From the NCBI GenBank assembly GCA_009785545.1, contig WQWD01000018.1, positions 1-15,799 on the forward strand: a stretch of DNA of 15,799 bases. The letters run 5' to 3'. Origin of the DNA: Treponema sp. (GTDB taxonomy: Bacteria; Spirochaetota; Spirochaetia; Treponematales; Breznakiellaceae). Positions 7,615 through 14,860 of the stretch are shown piece by piece. Positions within the stretch are counted from its first letter, which is position 1. Every line of letters starts with the position of its first letter. The notes under the pieces are model-generated. The model ran no database searches and was not told where the DNA came from. It saw only the letters and a list, made by a program, of their open reading frames with translations. Position numbers and translations under genes: made by a program.

Positions 7615-8583
7615 ATGGACTTTTTTGACAGAATTCAACAAATTACCGAAACCTGCCTTTCCCGCCGCGCCAAAAAACGCCGTATCAGGAAAGAGAAACA
7701 AAAAGAGAAAAACAAAATTCTTGACTGGCTTGGGGCTTTCCTATGGGCAGCCGGTATGGTTTTACTTATCAATCAATATTTGGTACAAGCCTACCAAATA
7801 CCTACAGGCTCAATGATCGACACGCTGAATATCGGCGATCATATCTTTGTAAACAAACTCATCTACGGCCCCGAACTTTTGCCAGGTTTTGTAAAATTGC
7901 CAAGCCCGATTCAGCCGCAAAGAAACGAAGTAATTATCTTTGAAAATCCTACTTTCATTTCGCGCGGCACTGCCTTCGAAATTGCCCAACGAATCATACA
8001 TATGCTGACACTCTCGATTGTTGACATTGGCAGAGACGAGGCTGGCGAGCCGAGCGTTCAATTTTTGATCAAACGAGCGATAGGGCAGGGAGGCGACAGG
8101 TTTATTTCCGAAGGCGGCAGTATGAAAATACTTTTTGCCGGAGAAGATCGTTGGGTAAGCGAACAGGAATACAATGAAGCCAGAGGCTGGAATCATAACA
8201 TACACAGATTGATGACCCCCGATCAATACCCTGCATTAATCGCCGCAGGGCAAGCGGCAGGCTGGTCTGGCAGAGGGCTTCATCCTTCGGCAGAGTTATT
8301 GGACAGAGCTCGGCTTACGACGCATTTCCCGGATTTCTTTACACATGAAAGAGCCAGACTTGAAACGTTAAGGAGAGCGGCTCCCGGAGAGGGGCGTTAT
8401 GCGATGCTTTTGGCAAGGCATCGGCTTGGCTGGTTTGTGCCGGAAGGCAGAGTTTTCCCGGTTGGAGACAGCCGTGATAACTCCAGAGACGGACGTTTTT
8501 TTGGGCCTGTAAGAAGCTCTAAAGTTCTTGGCAGGGCAATGGTTGTTTATTGGCCTATTTGGCAAATGCGCGGGATTAACTAA
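7615..8583 (+). CDS. lepB: Signal peptidase I (canonical copy)
   Basis: This 322-aa membrane serine protease would remove signal peptides from exported proteins at the outer face of the inner membrane. A very basic cytoplasmic N-terminus (residues 18-34) precedes one membrane helix (about 36-55). The box containing the nucleophile is IPTGSM with Ser66, and the general base is Lys153 in LIKRAIGQGGD. The conserved C-terminal box is VGDSRDNSRDGRFFGPV (283-299). All catalytic landmarks are present. Unusual are a hydrophobic stretch between the two catalytic boxes (about 117-140) and an insertion of roughly 115 residues between the Lys box and the GDSRDNSRD box, rich in charged and aromatic residues. 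The ATG has no good Shine-Dalgarno site, and upstream in-frame starts are blocked by stops. It overlaps the next gene by 1 nt (TAATG) and leads a three-gene operon. Confidence 0.95.
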   Translation: MDFFDRIQQITETCLSRRAKKRRIRKEKQKEKNKILDWLGAFLWAAGMVLLINQYLVQAYQIPTGSMIDTLNIGDHIFVNKLIYGPELLPGFVKLPSPIQPQRNEVIIFENPTFISRGTAFEIAQRIIHMLTLSIVDIGRDEAGEPSVQFLIKRAIGQGGDRFISEGGSMKILFAGEDRWVSEQEYNEARGWNHNIHRLMTPDQYPALIAAGQAAGWSGRGLHPSAELLDRARLTTHFPDFFTHERARLETLRRAAPGEGRYAMLLARHRLGWFVPEGRVFPVGDSRDNSRDGRFFGPVRSSKVLGRAMVVYWPIWQMRGIN

Positions 8584-9314
8584 TGTTTGATAGATCAACA
8601 AGATTTTCTTATGCCGAGCAAAAAAAGCAGCGTTATCGAGTGTTAAAGCTTGTTTGTTTTTTTGCGTTTTTATGCGTTGTGTATATTTCTTTTACATCTT
8701 TTTTCTTTTCTGTTTGGGTAGTAGAAAGTAATACAATGCAGCCGGGAATTAATTCTGGCGACCGTATAATATTTCATAATGTTTTTTTAAGAGACAGTCA
8801 CGAAGGTAACTTTCCGCTGGACAGAGGCAGCATTGTTTTAATCGACAAAACAGGAAGCCCAAACCGACATTGGTCTGTGCGTGTTATTGACAGCGTTGTA
8901 AGATTTTTTACGGCTCAAAGGCTCAGCCTTTTTTCAAGGTCGGGACAGTTTTATCTGAAAAGAGTTATAGCACTTCCCGGCGATGAAATTTCGATGAACG
9001 ATTTTATATTCAGAGTAAGAACCGGAGGCACTGTCGGCGCTGCCAGCGGTGAAGTATTCAGCCTTACTGAATTTGAATTGTCGGCAAGACCGTACAGCCT
9101 TGCCATTCCATCAGTTCCGGATTTATGGGATACTTCCGTTCCGTTTTCAGGTACGATGGACACAATCATCCTGGGCGCAAACGAAATTTTTGTAGTATCA
9201 GATGACCGCTCGGGTACAAACGATTCACGCACATGGGGGCCAGTTTCACCTTCGCAGATAACTGCCAGAGCTGTTTTGCGGATTTGGCCGTTAAATAAAA
9301 TAGAATTGTTTTGA
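8583..9314 (+). CDS. Signal peptidase I paralogue with Thr in place of the catalytic Ser
   Basis: This 243-aa S26-family protein has one N-terminal membrane helix (about 20-46). The first catalytic box reads VESNTMQPGINSGD, so the usual Ser-Met is Thr51-Met52 (codon ACA at 8733-8735). The Lys box is normal: YLKRVIALPGDEIS with Lys126. The last box is VVSDDRSGTNDSRTWGPVS, a plausible but loose version of GDNRxxSxDSRxxG. The overall fold therefore looks intact, while the nucleophile is changed. The protein may be a slow Thr protease, use a nearby Ser (Ser49), or be a non-catalytic partner of the upstream peptidase. Its ATG overlaps the lepB1 stop (TAATG), so the two should be co-translated. Its TGA overlaps the hemW start. 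The pair probably arose by duplication, since both carry a hydrophobic insert before the Lys box. Confidence 0.9.
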   Translation: MFDRSTRFSYAEQKKQRYRVLKLVCFFAFLCVVYISFTSFFFSVWVVESNTMQPGINSGDRIIFHNVFLRDSHEGNFPLDRGSIVLIDKTGSPNRHWSVRVIDSVVRFFTAQRLSLFSRSGQFYLKRVIALPGDEISMNDFIFRVRTGGTVGAASGEVFSLTEFELSARPYSLAIPSVPDLWDTSVPFSGTMDTIILGANEIFVVSDDRSGTNDSRTWGPVSPSQITARAVLRIWPLNKIELF

Positions 9315-10453
9315 TAACGAAAGCTTCGTTATACGTTCATGTTCCTTTTTGTTCGTCTCTTTGCGATTACTGCGATTTTTATTCAGTCGTGGTTAAACCG
9401 CCTGAAGACAGTTATTTTGATACTTACCTTTCTGCCTTGATCTCGGACATCAAAAAACAAATTGATTTTTTTAACGTTAAAGAAATACCTACCGTGTATA
9501 TTGGCGGCGGAACTCCGTCTGTACTCGGTAAAAAAATCAAAATATTGTTTGATACTTTAAAGGAATTTCCTTGTTTTAAACCTGTAGAATTTACAGTTGA
9601 GGCAAATCCCGAATCGTTAACCGAAGGCTTTCTGGAAACCTGCCTCGAGGGAGGTGTAAACAGGTTAAGCCTTGGAGTGCAGACATTTCATGAGCCTTCA
9701 CGTTTAGCGGTCAATCGCAAAGGCGGAAAAGAATTGCTGGAAGAACGCCTGGTTATGGCTTCTCGGTATTTTTCGGGCGGGGAGTTAACGCTGTCGGCAG
9801 ATCTTATCACAGGGCTTCCGTATTCAAGCGAAGAAACTGTTATTGACGATATAAATCGCATTTTAGAATTTGCTCCCGATCATGTTTCTCTTTACAGCCT
9901 TTCTGTTGAAAACGGAACAAGGCTGAAAGAAAATGTTAAAACCAATGTTGTTGAATTGCCTTCTATTGACTGCGCCGATAATTTTTGGCTTTTGGGAAAA
10001 GACTTGCTTTTAAAAACAGGATTCGAACATTACGAAATATCCAATTTTGCCAAACCGGGAAAAGACTGCCTCCATAACATGAGGTATTGGCAAATGGAAA
10101 ATTGGCTGGGAGCCGGGCCTGCCGCTTCCGGCACAATTGTATGCGAAAAAACTGCATCCGCAAAACGTTATACAACAGTGTCTGATGTTGAAAAATATGT
10201 ATCAACGAACAATGGGCAGTTGGTAATAGATGAAGAACCGGACAAGATTATGTTTTTAAAAGAATGTATTTTGATGGGGTATCGTTGTAAAGCCGGGCCA
10301 GATCCTGTTTTGTTTAAGCGGCGTTTTGGCTGCGCAGTTGAAGAGTGTATACCGAAAACGCTTGCCAAGTGGGAAGGGAAGGACAAAATGTTATTTCTAA
10401 ACAGTTTTTTAACAGAAGCGTTTGATGAAATTCAGTCTGAGAGTTCATCGTAA
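9311..10453 (+). CDS. hemW: HemW-like radical SAM protein (heme chaperone, HemN-related)
   Basis: This 380-aa cytoplasmic radical SAM protein is within the usual HemW length (about 380 aa). The 4Fe-4S site is CSSLCDYC with Cys14, Cys18 and Cys21 (CxxxCxxC), followed by DFY. Further family landmarks are YIGGGTPSVL, FTVEANPESL, NRLSLGVQTFHEPSR and HVSLYSLSVENGTRL. HNMRYW (255-260) is the HNxxYW motif that separates HemW from true oxygen-independent coproporphyrinogen oxidase HemN, which also has a longer N-terminus. HemW binds heme and is thought to insert it into respiratory proteins, and many such genes are misannotated as hemN. It starts at TTG (9311), with the TTGA overlapping the stop of the signal peptidase paralogue, so it is probably translated by coupling. 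Its 3' end overlaps the convergent HD-GYP gene by 22 nt. Confidence 0.93.
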   Translation: MITKASLYVHVPFCSSLCDYCDFYSVVVKPPEDSYFDTYLSALISDIKKQIDFFNVKEIPTVYIGGGTPSVLGKKIKILFDTLKEFPCFKPVEFTVEANPESLTEGFLETCLEGGVNRLSLGVQTFHEPSRLAVNRKGGKELLEERLVMASRYFSGGELTLSADLITGLPYSSEETVIDDINRILEFAPDHVSLYSLSVENGTRLKENVKTNVVELPSIDCADNFWLLGKDLLLKTGFEHYEISNFAKPGKDCLHNMRYWQMENWLGAGPAASGTIVCEKTASAKRYTTVSDVEKYVSTNNGQLVIDEEPDKIMFLKECILMGYRCKAGPDPVLFKRRFGCAVEECIPKTLAKWEGKDKMLFLNSFLTEAFDEIQSESSS

Positions 10454-11523
10454 ATCTTACGGAAGTCATCTGAAATTGTTTTAAATACTTCGATTAGATC
10501 CGGATCAAAATGAGTTCCGCTTTGTTCGATTATTTTTGCCGCCGCAACTTCATGGCTTAACTCCGGTTTGTAACTGCGGTTCATTCTTAAAGCGTCATAT
10601 ACATCTGCTATCGTAACTATTCTTGCGGCAAGCGGGATCATTTCGCCTTCAAGCTGGAAAGGGTAACCACTGCCATCCCATTTTTCGTGGTGGGACAGAG
10701 CTATCTCTTTTGCCATGGGATTAGGGTATGTAGATAAAATAAAGGCGCCGTTTTTTGTATGCTCTCGCATTACAGTCCATTCCCAATCGGATAAAGGCCC
10801 TTCTTTATTAAGAATGTCATCCGGCGTTCCGACTTTTCCAACATCATGCATTGCTGCTAAAAAGCTTATGTTCTCTATAAAATCCGCGTCGATGCGTTTG
10901 TATTTTTCACCGTCACCGCCTTCAAGACTGAGTTTAAACAATTCTTGTGAAAGGCGTTTTGAGTATTCATTAACACGGACAATATGTTTTCCGGTGTCGT
11001 TATCTTTAAGTTTGGAAGCTTCAAGTAATGAAAGAAATACAGAGCGAAGCATTTTTTTGTTTTCGTTTGTAAAATCATCAAACATCACGACAAAATCGCT
11101 GGGTGATTTTAAATCCATTTCCAAAGGAAAAATATATACTCTGATCTGTACCGAAGTAGTATCTCGTGTTTTTAATTTTGCAACGCCTTTCCATGAAAAT
11201 CCATTGCTGCCGTTTGTTATGGTATGCCTTATTTTTCTGGCATCATCGAGATCAAAAGCTCTGCCAAATATATCAAAAAAATATTTTTTTGAAGAATTGG
11301 TAAAACCAATAAACATATTTTCGCACGCTTCGTTTGAGTAAACTATTTTTAACTGTTTATTTAAAATTAATGCCGGAAAAACACTGGTCTTAAAAGGATT
11401 GTGCGAAGATGATAAAACAAATGTGCTGTTTGAGCCATCTTCATCTACGGACTCAAGATCCCCCGGTTCAAATAAGACCGGCTCATCCAATGGTTCCAGT
11501 TCTTCTTCAATTATATAGTTCAT
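10432..11523 (-). CDS. PAS-HD-GYP protein, probable c-di-GMP phosphodiesterase
   Basis: This 363-aa cytoplasmic protein has an acidic N-terminus (1-35), a PAS-like sensor region (about 45-155; FPALILNKQLKIVYSNEACE) and an HD-GYP domain (about 160-355). The HD-GYP motifs are complete: TGKHIVRVNEYS (177-188), MHDVGKVGTPD with H226 and D227, HHEKWDGSGYP with the HH pair at 278-279 and GYP at 286-288, and then RIVTIADVYDALRMNRSYKP (301-320). HD-GYP enzymes hydrolyse c-di-GMP (to pGpG or GMP) at a metal centre, and intact GYP usually means activity. There is no receiver domain, so input probably comes through the PAS region. It has a GGAG ribosome site 5 nt before the ATG. It overlaps tsaB by 4 nt (ATGA), making it the last gene of the fliD operon, with a PilZ receptor encoded upstream. 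Confidence 0.94.
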   Translation of the reverse strand: MNYIIEEELEPLDEPVLFEPGDLESVDEDGSNSTFVLSSSHNPFKTSVFPALILNKQLKIVYSNEACENMFIGFTNSSKKYFFDIFGRAFDLDDARKIRHTITNGSNGFSWKGVAKLKTRDTTSVQIRVYIFPLEMDLKSPSDFVVMFDDFTNENKKMLRSVFLSLLEASKLKDNDTGKHIVRVNEYSKRLSQELFKLSLEGGDGEKYKRIDADFIENISFLAAMHDVGKVGTPDDILNKEGPLSDWEWTVMREHTKNGAFILSTYPNPMAKEIALSHHEKWDGSGYPFQLEGEMIPLAARIVTIADVYDALRMNRSYKPELSHEVAAAKIIEQSGTHFDPDLIEVFKTISDDFRKIYDELSD

Positions 11524-12230
11524 ACTACTCCAAATCGTGCCTGCGCGTCGCTTTCTCTGTAATATTCAGGACCTGAATAAAGGCAACCCATGTTATCATT
11601 ATCTAATATACTTGTAATTTGTGCAAGACGTATGATTTCATTTGAATACCCTTTTTTTTCATATTGCAATACGATTTTTTCACGAGTTTCAGGCGGCAGA
11701 GATTCGTAGAGCAAATCACAGCCGGGGCCTGTCAGGACAAGGTTTTCGCTGTATTGGTTTACAGCCTCATTTATTTGCTGAGGGCATCCGTCTGCGATTG
11801 CGGTAAGTCTTTGTGGAAGATCAGGAGCGGGAAAATTGTAAAAAGCATAAAAATAAGCATTTTTTCTGGCTTCTATCACTGCCAAAACAAGCTTGGGAGT
11901 ATTATTCGCTGTTCTTTGAAAAGCAATACAATCAAGTGTTGGGACAGAGGCAAAAGGGATTGAAAGCGCAAGAGCCAACCCCTTCGCTGTGGAATAACCG
12001 ATTCTGAGCCCTGTAAATGATCCCGGCCCTGCCATGCAAAGAATGCCTTCCAGATCGCATGGTTTTAATGATGCCTTTTTTATCTGATTATCGATTAAAC
12101 CCATTATATGTTCGGAATGTTTAAGTTCTTCATGGCTCTCTTCGCTGAAAATATTTTCTCCATTTGAGACTGAAACAGAGAGAATACGGGCGCACGAATC
12201 TATCGCGCATATTTTTTTTTGCGTTTTCAT
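11520..12230 (-). CDS. tsaB: tRNA N6-threonylcarbamoyladenosine biosynthesis protein TsaB
   Basis: This 236-aa ASKHA-fold protein is the partner of TsaD in attaching the threonylcarbamoyl group to A37 of ANN-decoding tRNAs. The start (ICAIDSCARILSVSV) is the phosphate-1 strand region, and GPGSFTGLRIGYSTAKGLAL (about 68-87) is the family signature. HSEHIMGLI in the first third and the C-terminal YSGPEYYRESDAQ complete the pattern. It is slightly longer than E. coli TsaB (about 231 aa). It overlaps tsaE upstream and the HD-GYP gene downstream by 4 nt each (ATGA), so translation is probably coupled. TsaD and TsaC are not in the window. The upstream GGAATGGATAAA gives only a weak ribosome site. 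Confidence 0.96.
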   Translation of the reverse strand: MKTQKKICAIDSCARILSVSVSNGENIFSEESHEELKHSEHIMGLIDNQIKKASLKPCDLEGILCMAGPGSFTGLRIGYSTAKGLALALSIPFASVPTLDCIAFQRTANNTPKLVLAVIEARKNAYFYAFYNFPAPDLPQRLTAIADGCPQQINEAVNQYSENLVLTGPGCDLLYESLPPETREKIVLQYEKKGYSNEIIRLAQITSILDNDNMGCLYSGPEYYRESDAQARFGVV

Positions 12231-12694
12231 ATTTTATCCATTCCGGTAATTTTTATAAGTCTTGATGAAGAGTTTAATTCACTTTGTATGATTTCAAAAG
12301 ATATATTGATTGTTTCTTCGGGGAGATGGCTGGAAATTCTTTCACTCCATTCAATTGCGCAAATTGCGTTTGAGTGAATTATTTCCAATCCGCCAATATC
12401 CAAAAAATCTTTTTCATCGTTAAGGCGGTAAGCGTCAATGTGATAGAAATGATAAAAATTATTTTTATCCGAGGGCGTATATTCATTTATGATTGTATAG
12501 GTTGGGCTTGTAATGTTTTCTGTAATGTTTAGGCCTTTTGCTATTCCTTTAACAAGTTGAGTTTTTCCGCTTCCAAGTCTTCCGTAAAGGGCAATTATTG
12601 AAGGCGGTGACAGAAAACCGGCGATACGTTCTCCGAGGGACAGCGTTTCTTCCGGAGAATTGGAGACATATTCAATCAGGGAGGCCGCCGTCAT
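12227..12694 (-). CDS. tsaE: tRNA threonylcarbamoyladenosine biosynthesis ATPase TsaE
   Basis: This 155-aa P-loop ATPase resets the TsaB-TsaD complex during t6A synthesis. Walker A is GRLGSGKT (38-45). The family motifs ITSPTYTIINEY (61-72), HIDAYRL (85-91) and AIEWSER (113-119) are all intact, and the length is normal. The assigned ATG at 12694 lies 23 nt inside the end of the preceding 87-aa gene and has no visible Shine-Dalgarno site. I found no better in-frame start downstream before the conserved region, so coupling to the upstream gene is likely. It ends with an ATGA overlap onto tsaB. Confidence 0.95.
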   Translation of the reverse strand: MTAASLIEYVSNSPEETLSLGERIAGFLSPPSIIALYGRLGSGKTQLVKGIAKGLNITENITSPTYTIINEYTPSDKNNFYHFYHIDAYRLNDEKDFLDIGGLEIIHSNAICAIEWSERISSHLPEETINISFEIIQSELNSSSRLIKITGMDKI

Positions 12695-12935
12695 AGTCTA
12701 ATTCAATTATAAATTGTTTTAATTTTTTGCTTATGGGAATTAAGGGGAAGTCAATTTCTTCTAAAAAATTTACAGTTACTTCTTTAGCTCCTGTAGGTTT
12801 TATCTCAATTGCAAAATCTATACGAAAATCTGTTTGTTTGTTATCAAAATCAATGACAGCGATGCCTGTGTATAATTTTCGGTAATAAATGGGTACATCT
12901 TTTCTGATCGCGTCTTTAATGGAAATAATATTCAT
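12672..12935 (-). CDS. Small conserved-looking protein of unknown function (87 aa)
   Basis: The ATG at 12935 is preceded by AAAAGGA at about 9 nt, lies 15 nt after the PilZ gene stop, and the gene ends 23 nt inside tsaE, so it is clearly an operon member. The protein is soluble and mostly beta-strand in pattern, with no signal peptide or membrane segment. It opens with IISIKDAIRKDVPIYYRKLY, has alternating charged/hydrophobic strands (FRIDFAIEIKP, VTVNFLEEIDFPLIP), and ends in FIIELDYDGGLPD. I do not recognise the family. It is not FliW, which is about 150 aa and looks different. Its position between a c-di-GMP receptor and t6A genes gives no firm hint. Confidence 0.8.
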   Translation of the reverse strand: MNIISIKDAIRKDVPIYYRKLYTGIAVIDFDNKQTDFRIDFAIEIKPTGAKEVTVNFLEEIDFPLIPISKKLKQFIIELDYDGGLPD

Positions 12936-12950
12936 TTATGTTTATCCTTT

Positions 12951-14036
12951 TTAACTATTCGTATACTCATATACAAAGGCATTTATTAAATTCATGGACT
13001 TTTGTGATATTCTTAAAAACTTAACATGAATTGTTGTATTCATGCCTGCTCTGTTTGTTCTCAAAACTTGTCCTAAAGCCGTTACATTAACATTCCTTTG
13101 AATAAATTCAATTTTAAATTTTGCGCCTACTTGTACGGGAGCGTTCGCTTTTATTGAACAGCCCCCTACAGAAATATCGGCTATTGTTCCGTTTAATTTG
13201 CGCTTGTCAATTACAAAACGCTGTTTTTTTTCAGAAGTGTCAATATAGACTAAATTTAAGGAACAGTCAATAGCCGCCGACTTGCGCCGAAAACGGCGAA
13301 GAGCCAGAAATCTTATGTTATTGGAATGAGCGAGCTGTAATACCGAACGCCCGTGCATATTTGAATGCCCCACAACTCTTGTCTCAAAAGAAAATCCTTT
13401 ATTCCCTTTTGTAAAAAAAACAACTGTAATTCTTGTTCCATGCGGTATTTTTATTTGGCTTCCAAGCACATTTTTGGGAGCGTCAACTATCAAGTGTTCT
13501 GTCTTGGCGGTATGCACGGTTACGTCATATTTCTCTCTGCCGTAATTCATGGTTAAAACAGCGTCTTCTCTTAATTGCCGTGTTGAAGATACTGTTCCCA
13601 TAGGGCTGTTTTCGAGAATATTGCGGGTAGAAAAAAGAACAGCCAATTTTTTTTGAATATCTGCGCCTGAGCCGTATGAATGTTCAAGTATTCTGAAAGC
13701 GCGTCTGAAATGGCGGTCAAGAAGAGTTGAATTCGCAAGCGACCTTTCCGGTTCCGTAACATTATCAGATTTAAAAACAAAATCAAGCATTTTAGTCTGC
13801 GCATTATCAAGCCCGATGTTTTTGGCTATTTTTCGTAATTTAAAAAAAGAAAATAATCCTGACGCTCCCAGACCCCCGCCGCCTCCTGATGATTTGGATT
13901 TAACCGTAGACATATTTTTAGACGCATTGTTGATAACAACTAGGGTGATTATGATAATTGCGATAACGAGGAAAAAAATCATGACTCCAGGAGAAAAAGT
14001 TGGATCCTCAAACGTAAACACATCAATATTGGTCAT
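12951..14036 (-). CDS. Membrane-anchored PilZ-domain protein, putative c-di-GMP receptor
   Basis: This 361-aa protein has an N-terminal membrane helix (about 17-36, GVMIFFLVIAIIIITLVVIN), a Ser/Gly linker (49-60), a helical region (about 62-140), a YcgR-N/PilZN-like beta domain (about 158-245) and a PilZ domain (about 246-355). The c-di-GMP motif is complete: RxxxR is R247-R251 within LRRFRRK, and DxSxxG is D287-G292 (DISVGG). PilZ proteins with a YcgR-like N-domain often act on the flagellar motor or export when c-di-GMP rises. The operon context downstream of fliD supports a motility role, but the membrane anchor makes it unlike soluble YcgR. The start is well defined by GAGGTG and an ATGA overlap with the upstream gene. 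Confidence 0.92.
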   Translation of the reverse strand: MTNIDVFTFEDPTFSPGVMIFFLVIAIIIITLVVINNASKNMSTVKSKSSGGGGGLGASGLFSFFKLRKIAKNIGLDNAQTKMLDFVFKSDNVTEPERSLANSTLLDRHFRRAFRILEHSYGSGADIQKKLAVLFSTRNILENSPMGTVSSTRQLREDAVLTMNYGREKYDVTVHTAKTEHLIVDAPKNVLGSQIKIPHGTRITVVFFTKGNKGFSFETRVVGHSNMHGRSVLQLAHSNNIRFLALRRFRRKSAAIDCSLNLVYIDTSEKKQRFVIDKRKLNGTIADISVGGCSIKANAPVQVGAKFKIEFIQRNVNVTALGQVLRTNRAGMNTTIHVKFLRISQKSMNLINAFVYEYTNS

Positions 14037-14860
14037 TTTTCACCTCGGCTATGTTCCAAAATAATGTTATAGAGTTCTTTTATTTTGACAGATGCTTCGT
14101 ACTCCGCAATATCCCCGACAAGAACTAAATCATTTCTTTCATAGGCTTCCATTAATTCTCTAAGCAAATTATTGAATTGGGTAATGCTGGTTGTTAATTG
14201 TTCATTGTTAATTGCTATGCACCCTTGATAGTTAAGTTCGTCGTAGATGCGTAAAATTTTTTCTGTGACAGCGGCAAAAAACTGAATTGTCTGCGCCGCT
14301 TTGAAATCTTTTCCTGTTTGAATATCCAAAGGAAGATCAACTAAGCTGCCGCAAACTTCATTTAAAAGGGGTTCGATTTTTTTAAATTCATCTAAAGGAT
14401 TGTTCACTTCATTTAATCGTTCTTTTGTTATTGAATACAAATTTTCCGGCGCTATTTCGCCGCGCGAAAACGCTTTAACGCAAGATGAATAAAGATCGGG
14501 TATTTGGCCGGAAGTATATGTAGCGTGCGGTCTGTTTTTCCAGTTTTCAAAAAAAGAGTTTTTCTTTTCGTAGTCAAGATTTTCATATTCTTTTATATCT
14601 TCAAGAAGGGTGAAGAGAGCTGAAGATGTCAAATTTGATTTAACATCGGTTTGTATATCCAAAGATGTAACAGAATCAATGTCTTTATTAAAAGCCTCTT
14701 CAACCTGCGAAGCCGGAACATCGCTGCCGTCAATGGATAGTTTAGTTAAAATATGCCCGCAGCCGGACAGCCACTGTTCAAGCCCTGCAATTACCTGCCC
14801 GATGTTTTTTTCGTTTTCCAGTGTAATATCGAGCGTTTTTCCATTGATTAGAACTTCCAT
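14033..14860 (-). CDS. Uncharacterised protein encoded directly after fliD (275 aa)
   Basis: This gene starts at an ATG sharing one base with the fliD stop (TAATG) and ends in an ATGA overlap with the PilZ gene, so it is co-translated with flagellar genes. The first 60 residues (MEVLINGKTLDITLENEKNI...LTKLSIDGSDV) look like a small beta-grasp-type domain. Residues from about 75 to the end are alpha-helical and acidic, with no signal peptide or membrane segment; the last part (about 190-270) reads as a helical bundle (AAVTEKILRIYDELNY.....LRELMEAYERNDLVLVGD). In other bacteria fliS and fliT chaperone genes follow fliD; this protein is larger and not recognisably either. A chaperone-like role in filament export is an inference from position and helical character. 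Confidence 0.88.
   Translation of the reverse strand: MEVLINGKTLDITLENEKNIGQVIAGLEQWLSGCGHILTKLSIDGSDVPASQVEEAFNKDIDSVTSLDIQTDVKSNLTSSALFTLLEDIKEYENLDYEKKNSFFENWKNRPHATYTSGQIPDLYSSCVKAFSRGEIAPENLYSITKERLNEVNNPLDEFKKIEPLLNEVCGSLVDLPLDIQTGKDFKAAQTIQFFAAVTEKILRIYDELNYQGCIAINNEQLTTSITQFNNLLRELMEAYERNDLVLVGDIAEYEASVKIKELYNIILEHSRGEK

Noticed and set aside
9311..10453. Annotation as oxygen-independent coproporphyrinogen oxidase HemN
   Set aside because: The short N-terminus before the CxxxCxxC motif and the HNxxYW motif fit HemW.
10715..11341. 208-codon plus-strand open frame
   Set aside because: Antisense to the PAS/HD-GYP gene, which has a complete set of conserved motifs; the shadow product is Ser/Phe/Lys-rich without any domain.
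12672..12935. Identification of the 87-aa gene as the flagellar assembly factor FliW
   Set aside because: It is much too short and has none of the FliW sequence pattern; the flagellar neighbourhood alone is not enough.
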